DNA of 64,000 bases from positions 124,001 through 188,000 of the forward strand of contig JAHCHG010000007.1 in assembly GCA_026129865.1 (NCBI GenBank), in the 5' to 3' direction. Numbering within the stretch: the first letter of the stretch is position 1; each line of letters starts with the position of its first letter. This document shows, one piece after another, positions 55,361-63,911 of this stretch. The notes beneath the pieces are model-generated. The model searched no databases, was not told the origin of the DNA, and saw only the letters and a program-made list of their open reading frames with translations. A program made the translations under genes and the position numbers. Source of the DNA: Pyrinomonadaceae bacterium. GTDB taxonomy: Bacteria; Acidobacteriota; Blastocatellia; Pyrinomonadales; Pyrinomonadaceae.

Positions 55361-55386
55361 AAAAGAGCGGCTTTGCAGAGCCGCTC
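55361..55386 (-). terminator. Terminator of glycine-zipper gene
   Basis: GAGCGGCT (55365-55372) pairs with AGCCGCTC (55379-55386). The As at 55361-55364 read as a T-run on the minus strand, just past the gene's stop at 55412. Confidence 0.82.
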
Positions 55387-55411
55387 CTGATGTTTCAAAG
55401 CTGATTAAAAT

Positions 55412-57007
55412 TTACCGCAAAGGCGATGAAGATTCGACCGAGATCTGTGAACCTGCTTTAAGTTTCAGATCGTCTTTTCCGGTCAGAACTACCGAACCTG
55501 CGCCCGCTCCGCCGCCGATTATCGCTCCGATCGCCGCGCCTTTTGCGCCGCCCGCGATCGCGCCGATGATCGCGCCGATTCCGGCACCGATACCGCCGCG
55601 CTTGACGGTTTCTTTCGTCTGGCTGTCGCCTTTCGCAGCACCTTCTTCGTCTATCTTAACGGTTTTGCCGTTTTCGTCGGTTACGCTCTTAAGATTTCCG
55701 GCAAACTCATAAGATCTGCCGTTAGTTAAACGTATCGTTTGGAAGTTAAAAGTGATTTCCGAGCGTCCCGAGACCTTTCCGGAACGGTCAATTCCTGACA
55801 GATAGCCTTCGATAACCGCCCCGCGAAACTGGTTTGGCGATTGAACCGTCATTCTAAAGCGGTCGTTGTTCTGCGAAACCTTTGTGTCGATGTCCGTGTC
55901 GAGGGTTCCGTCCAGAATTACACCGTTGGGGACGATAAAATCTCCGCGGCGGCTCGTGTTTGGCGTCGGATAATTATTCGGATAATCGCCGGGGTCATTG
56001 GTCGAATAGCCGCCGTTTTGCGGATCGACCGAGGTATAACCGCCCAGCCGCGCGACAGAATCGATCTTTTCGTAAACGCTGTCAGCGAAAACCGTCTGTC
56101 GAAGATAGTTTGTCGTTACACGCTTGCTCACACGCATCGATTTTCCACCGTTTGTCGATGAAAACGTAATCGTGTAGTCAGTGTCGCCGCCGAGACTCGA
56201 GATCGTCAGGTTTTCTCCGTTCAGCGAAGTTCTGACACGGATCGTACGTCCGTCGTCTGTTGTTTGAACCGTTTCGCGTCCGTCGGCGGAAAAAGTAACT
56301 GGCTGGGCGAGCGATGTTCCGAGCGTTACCTGATTGCCACGGATTTCCAGTGCTATCTGTTCCGGCGATTGGAGTTTGTCTTCCAGATCTTCGCGGTCCT
56401 GTTCTGCGTTTCGTGAATTACTGTTTCGAACCGCCCGGTCGGCGATTTCTGCTGCATTTTCGCTCTTTGAAACATCGAGCCGATAGGTTCCCGTCAAACC
56501 GTAATTGAAATTGCCGCCAGTCGTCGTCGGATAATTGTTGTTATTAGTGCCGGAATAGCTTCCGTTGTCCCATGTCCAATAGACGTTATAGTTTGACGCC
56601 AAGCGGTCGAGCAAAGAAAGAACCTCGCGCCAATCGCGGTCGACGTTTGAGCTTATACTGTTGTACTTAATGAAATCGTTAACGGTACGCGCGGAGGTAA
56701 GTATTTTCGTGACATCATCGGCGGTTTCGCGCTGACGGGCAAAACGCGTTTCGTAGGCGCGAATGTCATCTTTAACCTGTTGAACGTCGTCTTCAAGCTT
56801 TTCGCGGTCATCGCGGTCAATCGAACTTCGTCTGAGCTGATTGGAAAGTGCCATCTGAAAGTTGTCCATCTTGTTGTTCAACTGCCGGGTAATATCGCGA
56901 AGTTCGCGTTCGTTCCTGTAAAGCTGACCGTTTGCCGTGCCGAAAATTCCGGCAATCAAAAAACCAACCATCAAATAAGCTGAAAAGCCTTTAAAAAACC
57001 TGTTCAT
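55412..57007 (-). CDS. Exported protein with glycine-zipper C-terminus
   Basis: A 531-aa secreted protein. The start is set at ATG 57007, with AGGAG seven bases upstream and a signal peptide after it (FFKGFSAYLMVGFLIAGIFGTANGQ). The 60 codons upstream in frame are not part of it. An N-terminal helical region of charged residues (about 30-130), a Tyr/Asn/Gly-rich linker, a beta-rich middle and a second Asn/Gly/Pro-rich linker follow. A C-terminal glycine-zipper segment (GAGIGAIIGAIAGGAKGAAI and on) precedes a short KAGSQISVESSSPL tail. Glycine zippers form oligomeric membrane helices. Function unknown. It is divergent from the osmC-like gene (57186). Confidence 0.75.
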   Translation of the reverse strand: MNRFFKGFSAYLMVGFLIAGIFGTANGQLYRNERELRDITRQLNNKMDNFQMALSNQLRRSSIDRDDREKLEDDVQQVKDDIRAYETRFARQRETADDVTKILTSARTVNDFIKYNSISSNVDRDWREVLSLLDRLASNYNVYWTWDNGSYSGTNNNNYPTTTGGNFNYGLTGTYRLDVSKSENAAEIADRAVRNSNSRNAEQDREDLEDKLQSPEQIALEIRGNQVTLGTSLAQPVTFSADGRETVQTTDDGRTIRVRTSLNGENLTISSLGGDTDYTITFSSTNGGKSMRVSKRVTTNYLRQTVFADSVYEKIDSVARLGGYTSVDPQNGGYSTNDPGDYPNNYPTPNTSRRGDFIVPNGVILDGTLDTDIDTKVSQNNDRFRMTVQSPNQFRGAVIEGYLSGIDRSGKVSGRSEITFNFQTIRLTNGRSYEFAGNLKSVTDENGKTVKIDEEGAAKGDSQTKETVKRGGIGAGIGAIIGAIAGGAKGAAIGAIIGGGAGAGSVVLTGKDDLKLKAGSQISVESSSPLR

Positions 57008-57185
57008 CGTTTTTCTCCTGATCAAATAACCGTTTCTAAAAAATGCCGGGCAGGCGCCCGCACTTGATTGAGAAGCATTTTTAATGCCACGGGTTTTCTT
57101 TTGAAATTCGTTTGCCGGCTTAAGCTTTGGCAAAAACGAAAAAAAATCGAATAATAAGATCAAATTAAAAATTAACCGGAGAATC

Positions 57186-57617
57186 ATGGAATCAAATTAT
57201 AAGACGGTCATCACACATATCGGGAACGGACAATTTGTCGGAACAAGCCCGAGCGGGCACTCGCAAGTTGTTGATACGAAAAGCTTAAACAAAACCGCTG
57301 CATCGCCGGTCGAACTTCTCTTAATTGCCGTCGGAAGCTGCACGGCGATAGATGTCGTCTCGATTCTGGAAAAGAAGCGGGAGATCATTACAGATTACCG
57401 CGTCGAGGTCACCGGCGAGCGCCGGGACGAATTTCCGAGACATTTTACAAAGATGCATGTTCACCATATCGTGTACGGGAACAACGTTTCCGAAACCGCC
57501 GTTGCGCGCGCGATCGAACTTTCCGACACGAAATACTGCACGGTTGCCGCGACGGTTCGTCCGACCGTTGAAATGACGACGAGTTTTGAAATTATCGAAG
57601 TGCCGGACAAAAAGTGA
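57186..57617 (+). CDS. OsmC family protein
   Basis: A 143-aa OsmC/YhfA-type thiol peroxidase-like protein. The two redox cysteines are C52 (AVGSCTAIDVVSIL) and C118 (DTKYCTVAATVRPTVEMTTSF), positioned as in organic hydroperoxide-detoxifying OsmC/Ohr relatives; the text HVHHIVYGNNV is YhfA-like. Cytoplasmic. It diverges from the glycine-zipper gene, with 178 bases between starts, and is followed 78 bases later by the J-domain-like gene. Confidence 0.9.
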   Translation: MESNYKTVITHIGNGQFVGTSPSGHSQVVDTKSLNKTAASPVELLLIAVGSCTAIDVVSILEKKREIITDYRVEVTGERRDEFPRHFTKMHVHHIVYGNNVSETAVARAIELSDTKYCTVAATVRPTVEMTTSFEIIEVPDKK

Positions 57618-57695
57618 ACAAATGAGAGCGCCTTTGATAAAGATATTCTTTTTTATAGATCCGCATTGTGCTAACCTTTCCCTTCGAATTTTGCT

Positions 57696-58514
57696 ATGAA
57701 CTCATCGGCACCGGAACAACTAGAGCTCGAAAAAAAGCGCAAGATGCTCGAGCGTTTGAAGGAAACGCTTGCAGATCGCGAAGAGCAGATGACCGATCTT
57801 CGCGGTGAACTTGAGCAATTTGAGGCGCAATATACGATGGAGGTCGGCAGGCTTTACGCCGAACTTGACGAGATCGAAGCTCAGATCGCTGAAGAAGAAT
57901 TAAAGCTCAACCCTGAAGACGAAGAGATAAAAGCGCGTGCCGAAGAGGCGAGGAAACGAGCCGAGGAAAGCGCCGAGGCAGTGGACGAAGAAAACTGGCA
58001 GGCGTGTACGCAAAAGTGGAATCCTTCGCCAGAAGCGAAAAAGGCGTATCATAACCTTGCGAAAATGATCCATCCTGATCTCGCTTTAGACGACGAAGAA
58101 CGCGAGAAGCGAACCGCCCTGATGGCAAAACTAAATGACGCATATTCGGAAGGCGATCAAAATTTGCTGAACAAACTCGTCGAAGAATATCGCGATTCGC
58201 CGGATCTGGTGAAAGGCGATTCGGTCGGCGACGATCTGATCCGCCTGATCAGACAAATTTATCAGGTCACACGCCGTTTGAAAGAACTTCGCGCCGAAAA
58301 ACTCGAACTCGAACTTTCCGAACTTTTTGTTCTTCAGGTCAAAGTGCGAAGCGAACAGATAGAAGGCAGAAATCTCTTAAAGCAAATGGCTGAACGGACA
58401 AAGACGCATATCAAAAAAGCGCAAAGACGCCTTGCCAATCTGAAAAACGTTAACGAAGCTGTCGAAAACGAGATAAAAGAAAGATTCGGACTCGACGTTT
58501 CGGCATTTCGATAA
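57696..58514 (+). CDS. J-domain-like coiled-coil protein
   Basis: A 272-aa soluble protein. Residues 5-95 are a long charged coiled coil. Residues about 100-165 resemble a DnaJ J domain (PSPEAKKAYHNLAKMIHPDLALDDEEREKRTALMAKLNDAY), with the HPD tripeptide at 126-128 needed to stimulate DnaK ATPase. The rest (about 175-272) is again helical. No Gly/Phe or zinc-finger regions, so it is not DnaJ itself but a J-domain co-chaperone or adaptor. The partner client is unknown; no dnaK is in the window. Confidence 0.82.
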   Translation: MNSSAPEQLELEKKRKMLERLKETLADREEQMTDLRGELEQFEAQYTMEVGRLYAELDEIEAQIAEEELKLNPEDEEIKARAEEARKRAEESAEAVDEENWQACTQKWNPSPEAKKAYHNLAKMIHPDLALDDEEREKRTALMAKLNDAYSEGDQNLLNKLVEEYRDSPDLVKGDSVGDDLIRLIRQIYQVTRRLKELRAEKLELELSELFVLQVKVRSEQIEGRNLLKQMAERTKTHIKKAQRRLANLKNVNEAVENEIKERFGLDVSAFR

Positions 58515-58602
58515 TTTGCATTTTTGAACTCACAAATCCGCCATTCCCGGTTCGCCAATGTTTTTATTAAGTTTAATTGGTGAACTTTTACTCGGCGAAA
58601 GC

Positions 58603-59115
58603 TCATAAAACCTTTGAGAACAATTTTAATTCCCCGCCGCCGCCGCTCATGGTCACGACTCGGTCAAATGTAAATCCGAGCTTTTCCAATAGGTTATGCG
58701 ATGCAGAATTGTCCTGAGTTGCGATCGCCCAGACTTCGCTGATCCCCAAGGTTTCCTTGCTGTAATTTAGAATTGCCGAGGCTGATTCGAATCCAAATCC
58801 TTTTCCTTCAAATTCCGGCAAAAACGCAAAACCGATGTCCGGCATGTCGAGTCCTTCGCGTTTTACAAGCCCGCAGATTCCGGTTGTTGCATTATCGCTT
58901 TTCAGATCAACGGCATAAAGTCCGAAGCCGTTTTCCGTGTAACTCTTCCGGTACTTTTCCTCGATAAAAATGCGGGCTTGATCTTTGGTTCGAACGTTTC
59001 GGTCGCCGATGTATCTCAGAAACGACGGCGTATTGAGAAGTTTCAGGATAAACTCCGCATCGGATTTTTCCAGTTCGCGTATGACAAGCCGCGTCGTTTC
59101 GAGAATTTTTTTCAT
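58603..59115 (-). CDS. GNAT acetyltransferase (RimJ/RimL-like)
   Basis: A 170-aa GCN5-related N-acetyltransferase. Motifs: ETTRLVIRELEKSDAEFILKLLNTPSFLRYIGDRNV at the start, IGFAFLPEFEGKGFGFESASAILNYSKETLGISEVWAIATQDNSASHNLLEKLGF (acetyl-CoA Q/RxxGxG/A loop, with the second arm EGKGFGFE), and a C-terminal strand. The RimJ/RimL-type sequence suggests acetylation of ribosomal proteins or small amines; the acceptor is unknown. It lies downstream of the xylF end, separated by a hairpin. Confidence 0.9.
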   Translation of the reverse strand: MKKILETTRLVIRELEKSDAEFILKLLNTPSFLRYIGDRNVRTKDQARIFIEEKYRKSYTENGFGLYAVDLKSDNATTGICGLVKREGLDMPDIGFAFLPEFEGKGFGFESASAILNYSKETLGISEVWAIATQDNSASHNLLEKLGFTFDRVVTMSGGGGELKLFSKVL

Positions 59116-59256
59116 TTTATAGATTCGCTTTTGATTATTCTTCCAAAAAGAAGATTCATTTCAATTGCAATTTCGAGGTCCATTTTCTGCTGCCGCCGCA
59201 CCGTTAGGGAAATTCTTCAATAATTTGGAAACGAACCTTTCAGATCTCCAAACGGA

Positions 59257-59286
59257 GGAAAACTGCAAAACAACATGCAGTTTTCC
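59257..59286 (-). terminator. Hairpin after the xylose operon
   Basis: GGAAAACTGC (59257-59266) pairs perfectly with GCAGTTTTCC (59277-59286). It lies about 80 bases past the xylF stop on the minus strand and before the GNAT gene, so it can end the operon, though no clear T-run follows. Confidence 0.5.
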
Positions 59287-59366
59287 CGGCTTTCAAATTT
59301 TTACGCTGCTGAACCCGATCGGAACGGGCAAAGGTTTTTGGTAAACACGCGGTTCGTCAAAAATGT

Positions 59367-60431
59367 TTACGGCTTCGGCGGGCGCTGATCCTGCGGCACA
59401 TTTGCGTAAACGTCGTCGTACGATGCAAAGCCGTCTTTGATCACGGTATCCATAAGATTATTTTTATCGACGACGACAACTTCCAGTAAAGTCGCCGGAA
59501 CATCCTTTTTAAGCGTTTCGTTTCGAAACGGTTTTGTATCCGAAAGCGGCTCTTTTTTCGCAAGCTTGATCGCGGCTTCGACGGCTGCATTGGCAAGCGG
59601 AATTATCGGTTTATAGATTGTCATCGATTGTTTTCCCGAGGCAATATTCTGCAGCGCGTCTTTCTGCGCATCTTGACCGGTTACGACAACCTTGCCGGTT
59701 AGCCCGCGTTTTTCGAGTGCGGAAATTACTCCGCCTGCCATGCCGTCGTTGGAAACAACGACAGCCTGTATGTCGTCGGCGTTTTGCGTCAATGCGTTTT
59801 CGACGAAATCCAATGCCTTTGCGGGCTTCCAATCTTCGATAAATTGATCGGCTTTGATCGTGATCGCTTTGCCTTCGATCGCGGGCTGCAAAACCTCGAG
59901 CATCGCTTTTTTCATGATAACGGCATTGTTGTCCGTCGACGCGCCATAGACCATTATGTAATTTCCTTTCGGTGCTTTTTCAAGGGCGTACTCAGCGATC
60001 TTTTTTCCAATAACTGGAACCTGGTGGGAAATATAGAGGTCGATCTTATCGGAATCGATCAAACGGTCGTAGCTGATGACGGGAACACCCTGCGCCTTCG
60101 CCTTTTCAACCATTGAGGCGGCTTGCGTCGCGTTTTGCGGAGCGATCACCAACACGTCAATTCCCTGGGTCAAAAGATTCTCGACATCGTTCGCCTGCTT
60201 GTCTTCCTTGTTGTTCGCGACCGTGATGACGCATTCGACATCCATTTTTTTACAGTGCGCTTCAAATGCTTCTTTGTCGCGAACCCAGCGTTCTTCTAGC
60301 AGAGTAGCCATTGAAAATCCGATCTTGATCTTTTTGTTCGGATCTTTCGAACCGCTTTGATCATTCGGCGCTTTCGCACATGAAGCCGCTAAAACGGCGA
60401 TAAGCAACATCAACAATAATTTAAGTTTCAT
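59367..60431 (-). CDS. xylF: D-xylose ABC transporter substrate-binding lipoprotein XylF
   Basis: A 354-aa periplasmic sugar-binding lipoprotein of the type-I periplasmic binding protein family. The signal ends at lipobox LAASC (Cys18). XylF-like text: KKIKIGFSMATLLEERWVRDKEAFEAHCKKMD, NKEDKQANDVENLLTQGIDVLVIAPQNA, PVISYDRLIDSDKIDLYIS, VVVSNDGMAGGVISALEKRGLTGKVVVTGQDAQKDALQNI. The fold and wording match XylF, but some relatives bind other aldoses, so xylose is likely rather than proven. It is the last gene of a three-gene operon and its stop is followed by a hairpin. Confidence 0.9.
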   Translation of the reverse strand: MKLKLLLMLLIAVLAASCAKAPNDQSGSKDPNKKIKIGFSMATLLEERWVRDKEAFEAHCKKMDVECVITVANNKEDKQANDVENLLTQGIDVLVIAPQNATQAASMVEKAKAQGVPVISYDRLIDSDKIDLYISHQVPVIGKKIAEYALEKAPKGNYIMVYGASTDNNAVIMKKAMLEVLQPAIEGKAITIKADQFIEDWKPAKALDFVENALTQNADDIQAVVVSNDGMAGGVISALEKRGLTGKVVVTGQDAQKDALQNIASGKQSMTIYKPIIPLANAAVEAAIKLAKKEPLSDTKPFRNETLKKDVPATLLEVVVVDKNNLMDTVIKDGFASYDDVYANVPQDQRPPKP

Positions 60432-60458
60432 TAAGAAAATCTCCTTTAATTCCGGTAA

Positions 60459-61610
60459 TTACGATTTTTTTCCGATCATGTCCAAGCCGACGGCGGCGAC
60501 TAAAATTCCGCCTTTAACGAGTTCCTGCATATAATCCTGAACGTTCAGCAGCGACATTCCGTTATCAAGGCTAGCCATTATCAGAGCGCCGAGACAGGCG
60601 CCGAAAACCGTTCCGCGTCCACCCATAAGCGATGTTCCGCCGATAACGCACGCAGCGATGGCATCGAGCTCTTTCAAACCGCCCGCGCCCGGAGCCGCGC
60701 TTCCGACTCGCGCGGTAAAGATCAGCGCAGCGATTCCTGTCAAAGCGCCGAGCAGGGCAAAAACTTTAACTATCTGGATCTTGTTGTTAATACCCGAAAG
60801 CCTTGCCGCTTCCGCGTTTCCGCCGATCGCATAAAGATAACGTCCAAATGTAGTATTAGTCGTAATAAAATAACCGACAAGCGCGACGAATATCAATATC
60901 AAAACCGGGTTTGGCACGCCGGACTCGGAATTCATAACGAAGATGAAAACGATGATGCCGCCGATCGGAAGCAGCGATTTTAAGATCTGCGCGCCGACTT
61001 TTCCTTCGCCGAGCCCGTAACTTTTTTCTGCCCGAGCGCGCGCTACGGCAAAATAAAGGATCGCGATTATGGCAATTGCCGCGATAAACCAGCCGATCGC
61101 CGGCGGAATATATTGCTGACCTATCGCTTTAAACGTTTCATCCGCCACCGGAACGGTTTCCGATTGCGATATTCCTTTTATAGCGCCGCGCCAGGCGAGC
61201 AAACCGCCAAGGGTTACGATAAACGCCGGAATATTTAGATACGCGATCAATGCTCCCTGAAACAGTTCGATGATCACAGCAACGGCGATCGCCGCAAATA
61301 TCGCGGCATAAATTCCCCATTGCAGATCGGTGTACACGATCGCCGCAACGCCGCCGGAAAGTCCGAGTATAGATCCGACCGAAAGATCGATCTGACCGGC
61401 AACGATTACCATCAGCATTCCGACCGCGATAATGCCGGTAACGGATGTTTGCAGCATCAAATTGGAAAGATTGCGCGGCATCATAAAGATTCCGCCGGTT
61501 TGCCAGTGGAAGAATAGCCAGATCAGCGCCAGCGCGCCGAGCATTGTGTACGCGCGCAGTGCGGACGTTTCTATCTTAAAGCGTTTCTTTTCTGTTTGAG
61601 TTTCGCTCAT
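60459..61610 (-). CDS. xylH: Sugar ABC transporter permease XylH
   Basis: A 383-aa inner-membrane permease of the BPD_transp_2 (CUT2) family with about ten spans. Signature text: VTGIIAVGMLMVIVAGQIDLSVGSILGLSGGVAAIV, IPAFIVTLGGLLAWRGAIKGIS, NTTFGRYLYAIGGNAEAARLSGINNKIQIVKVFALLGALTGIAALI and GGLKELDAIAACVIGGTSLMGGRGTVFGACLGALIMASLDNGM. It starts four bases after the xylG stop and ends 27 bases before xylF. The extended loop and 383-aa length fit XylH rather than RbsC. Confidence 0.93.
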   Translation of the reverse strand: MSETQTEKKRFKIETSALRAYTMLGALALIWLFFHWQTGGIFMMPRNLSNLMLQTSVTGIIAVGMLMVIVAGQIDLSVGSILGLSGGVAAIVYTDLQWGIYAAIFAAIAVAVIIELFQGALIAYLNIPAFIVTLGGLLAWRGAIKGISQSETVPVADETFKAIGQQYIPPAIGWFIAAIAIIAILYFAVARARAEKSYGLGEGKVGAQILKSLLPIGGIIVFIFVMNSESGVPNPVLILIFVALVGYFITTNTTFGRYLYAIGGNAEAARLSGINNKIQIVKVFALLGALTGIAALIFTARVGSAAPGAGGLKELDAIAACVIGGTSLMGGRGTVFGACLGALIMASLDNGMSLLNVQDYMQELVKGGILVAAVGLDMIGKKS

Positions 61611-61614
61611 GTTG

Positions 61615-63141
61615 TTAAATCAACGTTTTCGATTCGCCCGTTGCGGCTGCCATGACCTTTTCGGGCGTTGCTTCCGATCGTGAAAATTCGCCGGTCGTTT
61701 TTCCTTCGTGCAAAACCAGAATTCGATCGGACAAACCCAAAACCTCGGGTAATTCCGATGAAACTAAAACGATCGCAAGTCCTTTTTCGGCAAGTAAATT
61801 AATCTCGGAATATATCTCCTGTTTTGCGCCGACATCTATGCCGCGCGTAGGTTCATCGAGAAACAGTACTTTCGGTTTCGTCAAAAGCCATTTACCGAGC
61901 ACGACCTTTTGCTGATTTCCGCCCGAAAGCGTTCCGGCGATCGTCATCGGTGAACTTGCCTTAACATGCAGCGACCTCATCACTTCGCGTGTTGCGGCAG
62001 TTTCACGTGCGCGGTCAGTAATAAATTTTCCGGAGATTTGTTTCAAACAGGCGAGCGTCGCATTGTCCCGAATTGTCTGTTCGAGGATCAGACCGAAACG
62101 CTTGCGGTCTTCTGTTACAAACCCGATCCCGTTTCGGATCGCGTCCGCAGGTGAATTAATTGGCGTTTTTTGACCATCAATGATAATTTCGCCTGAATGT
62201 TTGCCGCGCCATGCGCCGAAGATCGTCATTAACAATTCGCTTCGACCGGCGCCCATCAAACCTGAAATTCCCAGAACTTCACCTTTTTTGACGTGAAACG
62301 AAACGTTGTCGACAAGTTTTTTCTCAGAAACGTCCGGGTCAAAGGCGGTTAGATTTTTAACCTCAAGCGCGGTTTCGCCTAATTCATGCGTAGTCGTCGG
62401 AAATATATCGCCGACCTCACGTCCGACCATCAGGGCGATCACTTTGTCTTTGTCCAGATCGGCGGCGTTGTTCGTGCCGACCGTCCGACCATCGCGCAGC
62501 ACCGTTATGCGGTCGGACATCATGAAAACTTCGTCCAATTTATGTGAAATATAGATCATGCCGACGCCGCGCGCTTTCAGATCTTTTAGAATTTCGAAAA
62601 GTGTTTCGACCTCCGATTCGGTCAGCGCCGCGGTCGGTTCGTCCAAAACCAGCAGTTTTGCATTGTGCGAAAGCGCCTTAGCTATCTCGACCAGTTGCTG
62701 CTGCCCGATTCCGAGATTTTCAACCTTCGTACGCGGATCAAGCGGTAAATTTAGGTCTTTCAAAAGCTGCGAAGATTTTTGATAAACTTCCGACCAATTG
62801 ATTATCCCGAATCGATTCGGCTCTTTCCCGAGGAATATATTCTCAGCAACCGTAAGTTCCTTTACCAAGGAAAGTTCCTGAAAAATAATGGCGATTCCGG
62901 CTTCTTCCGCCTGCCGGACGGTTTGAAACTGTCGAACCTCACCCGCGACAACAATGTCGCCGCCGTAACTTCCAAACGGATAAACCCCGGACAAAACCTT
63001 CATCAGAGTAGATTTTCCCGCGCCGTTCTCACCGACAAGCGAATGAAATTCGCCTTCGCCGAGATCGAACGTCACTCCGTCAAGCGCCTTCACGCCCGGG
63101 AATTCTTTTGAAATATTGCGCATTTCCAGGATCTTTTTCAT
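61615..63141 (-). CDS. xylG: Sugar ABC transporter ATPase XylG
   Basis: A 508-aa cytoplasmic ATPase with two fused nucleotide-binding domains, CUT2 type. First domain: Walker A GENGAGKST, Q-loop IIFQELSLV, signature LGIGQQQLVEIAKAL and Walker B LLVLDEPTAAL. Second domain: degenerate Walker A GLMGAGRSEL, signature LSGGNQQKVVLGKWL and Walker B VLFLDEPTRGIDV. This asymmetry is typical of XylG/RbsA. The start at ATG 63141 (MKKILEMRNISKEFPGVKAL) begins the family text; the 20 codons upstream are not needed. It is the first gene of the operon. Confidence 0.94.
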   Translation of the reverse strand: MKKILEMRNISKEFPGVKALDGVTFDLGEGEFHSLVGENGAGKSTLMKVLSGVYPFGSYGGDIVVAGEVRQFQTVRQAEEAGIAIIFQELSLVKELTVAENIFLGKEPNRFGIINWSEVYQKSSQLLKDLNLPLDPRTKVENLGIGQQQLVEIAKALSHNAKLLVLDEPTAALTESEVETLFEILKDLKARGVGMIYISHKLDEVFMMSDRITVLRDGRTVGTNNAADLDKDKVIALMVGREVGDIFPTTTHELGETALEVKNLTAFDPDVSEKKLVDNVSFHVKKGEVLGISGLMGAGRSELLMTIFGAWRGKHSGEIIIDGQKTPINSPADAIRNGIGFVTEDRKRFGLILEQTIRDNATLACLKQISGKFITDRARETAATREVMRSLHVKASSPMTIAGTLSGGNQQKVVLGKWLLTKPKVLFLDEPTRGIDVGAKQEIYSEINLLAEKGLAIVLVSSELPEVLGLSDRILVLHEGKTTGEFSRSEATPEKVMAAATGESKTLI

Positions 63142-63673
63142 AGATTGCCTGAGTGTGAAAAAATCCAAAGTTCGAACGTTTTTTGCCGTGTGTTTGCGCA
63201 CGTTTTAATTAGCTGAAAAAACGAGACAAACGTCAATACAGTCGAATATTAATCAAACCCCAATTCGATCAAAAAACATCGACTAACGAAGGTGTTTCCA
63301 AATTTTCTCAAAAGCTCGTCGCCGCTTATGAATTTTAACCATCTGTCGTCAGATCGTTCAATTTTTTTGCGATCTTAAATCTAAAAGACCGTTCGAGAAA
63401 AAGCCGTCGCAAATGCCTGAGCGATAAGCAGATCTCGCAAGTTTACCAGCCGAAAGCGGGAATTTGAAAGCTAGGAACTCAAGTTTAGTTCGGGGAGATT
63501 TTTTTGGATCTTGTTCGTCCGGTTTTGGGAGTTTTGGAATGAAAATTCTGGTCAAATATTTACGGAAATTTAGCGATGCGTAATGACGATCAGCGTTTTA
63601 TGAGTTGATTGTGCCTGCGAAATCAAGTCCCAGAATCAAAATCAGTCGCATTCCGTTAAAGACAAAACTTGAT
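63142..63673. other. Non-coding region upstream of xylG
   Basis: About 530 bases without a convincing gene on either strand. The part next to xylG (63142-63260) is AT-rich and should hold the operon promoter. The short minus-strand frame at 63358-63555 lacks a ribosome site. No repeat or strong terminator was identified. Confidence 0.5.
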
Positions 63674-63898
63674 TTAAGAATGTTTTTCGGGAACGAGAGC
63701 GATCAGTCCGCGCAATGGCTGATTTACGGATTCGGCATCGGAAAAATATTCCTGCACATCTGGTTCGAGAATTATTGGGCGCGTTTCACGCGTTACCGTC
63801 GTGCCGTCCGCTTTGTAAATTATCGTTCGATGCCCGTTTCGCAAAGCCTTCGCGTGTTTGCCGCGCACGCCTTTGCTGAAATCGTATTCTTTACGCAT
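63674..63898 (-). CDS. Antitoxin-like partner of BrnT
   Basis: A 74-aa basic protein, MRKEYDFSKGVRGKHAKALR and on, with NGHRTIIYKADGTTVTRETRPIILEPDVQEYFSDAESVNQPLRGLIALVPE. The opening 'MrkEYDFSKGxRG' is a hallmark of a small antitoxin group encoded behind BrnT or other RNase toxins, different from the ribbon-helix-helix BrnA. The start is ATG 63898, seven codons inside the longest frame; an alternative ATG at 63919 would overlap the toxin's end. The tail EYFSDAESVNQPLRGLI resembles antitoxin toxin-binding regions. It lies directly downstream of the BrnT gene on the same strand. Confidence 0.8.
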   Translation of the reverse strand: MRKEYDFSKGVRGKHAKALRNGHRTIIYKADGTTVTRETRPIILEPDVQEYFSDAESVNQPLRGLIALVPEKHS

Positions 63899-63911
63899 TT
63901 CTTCGCCTTTT

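Noticed and set aside
63358..63555. 65-codon minus-strand frame between xylG and the BrnT pair
   Set aside because: No ribosome site or family resemblance; left as non-coding.
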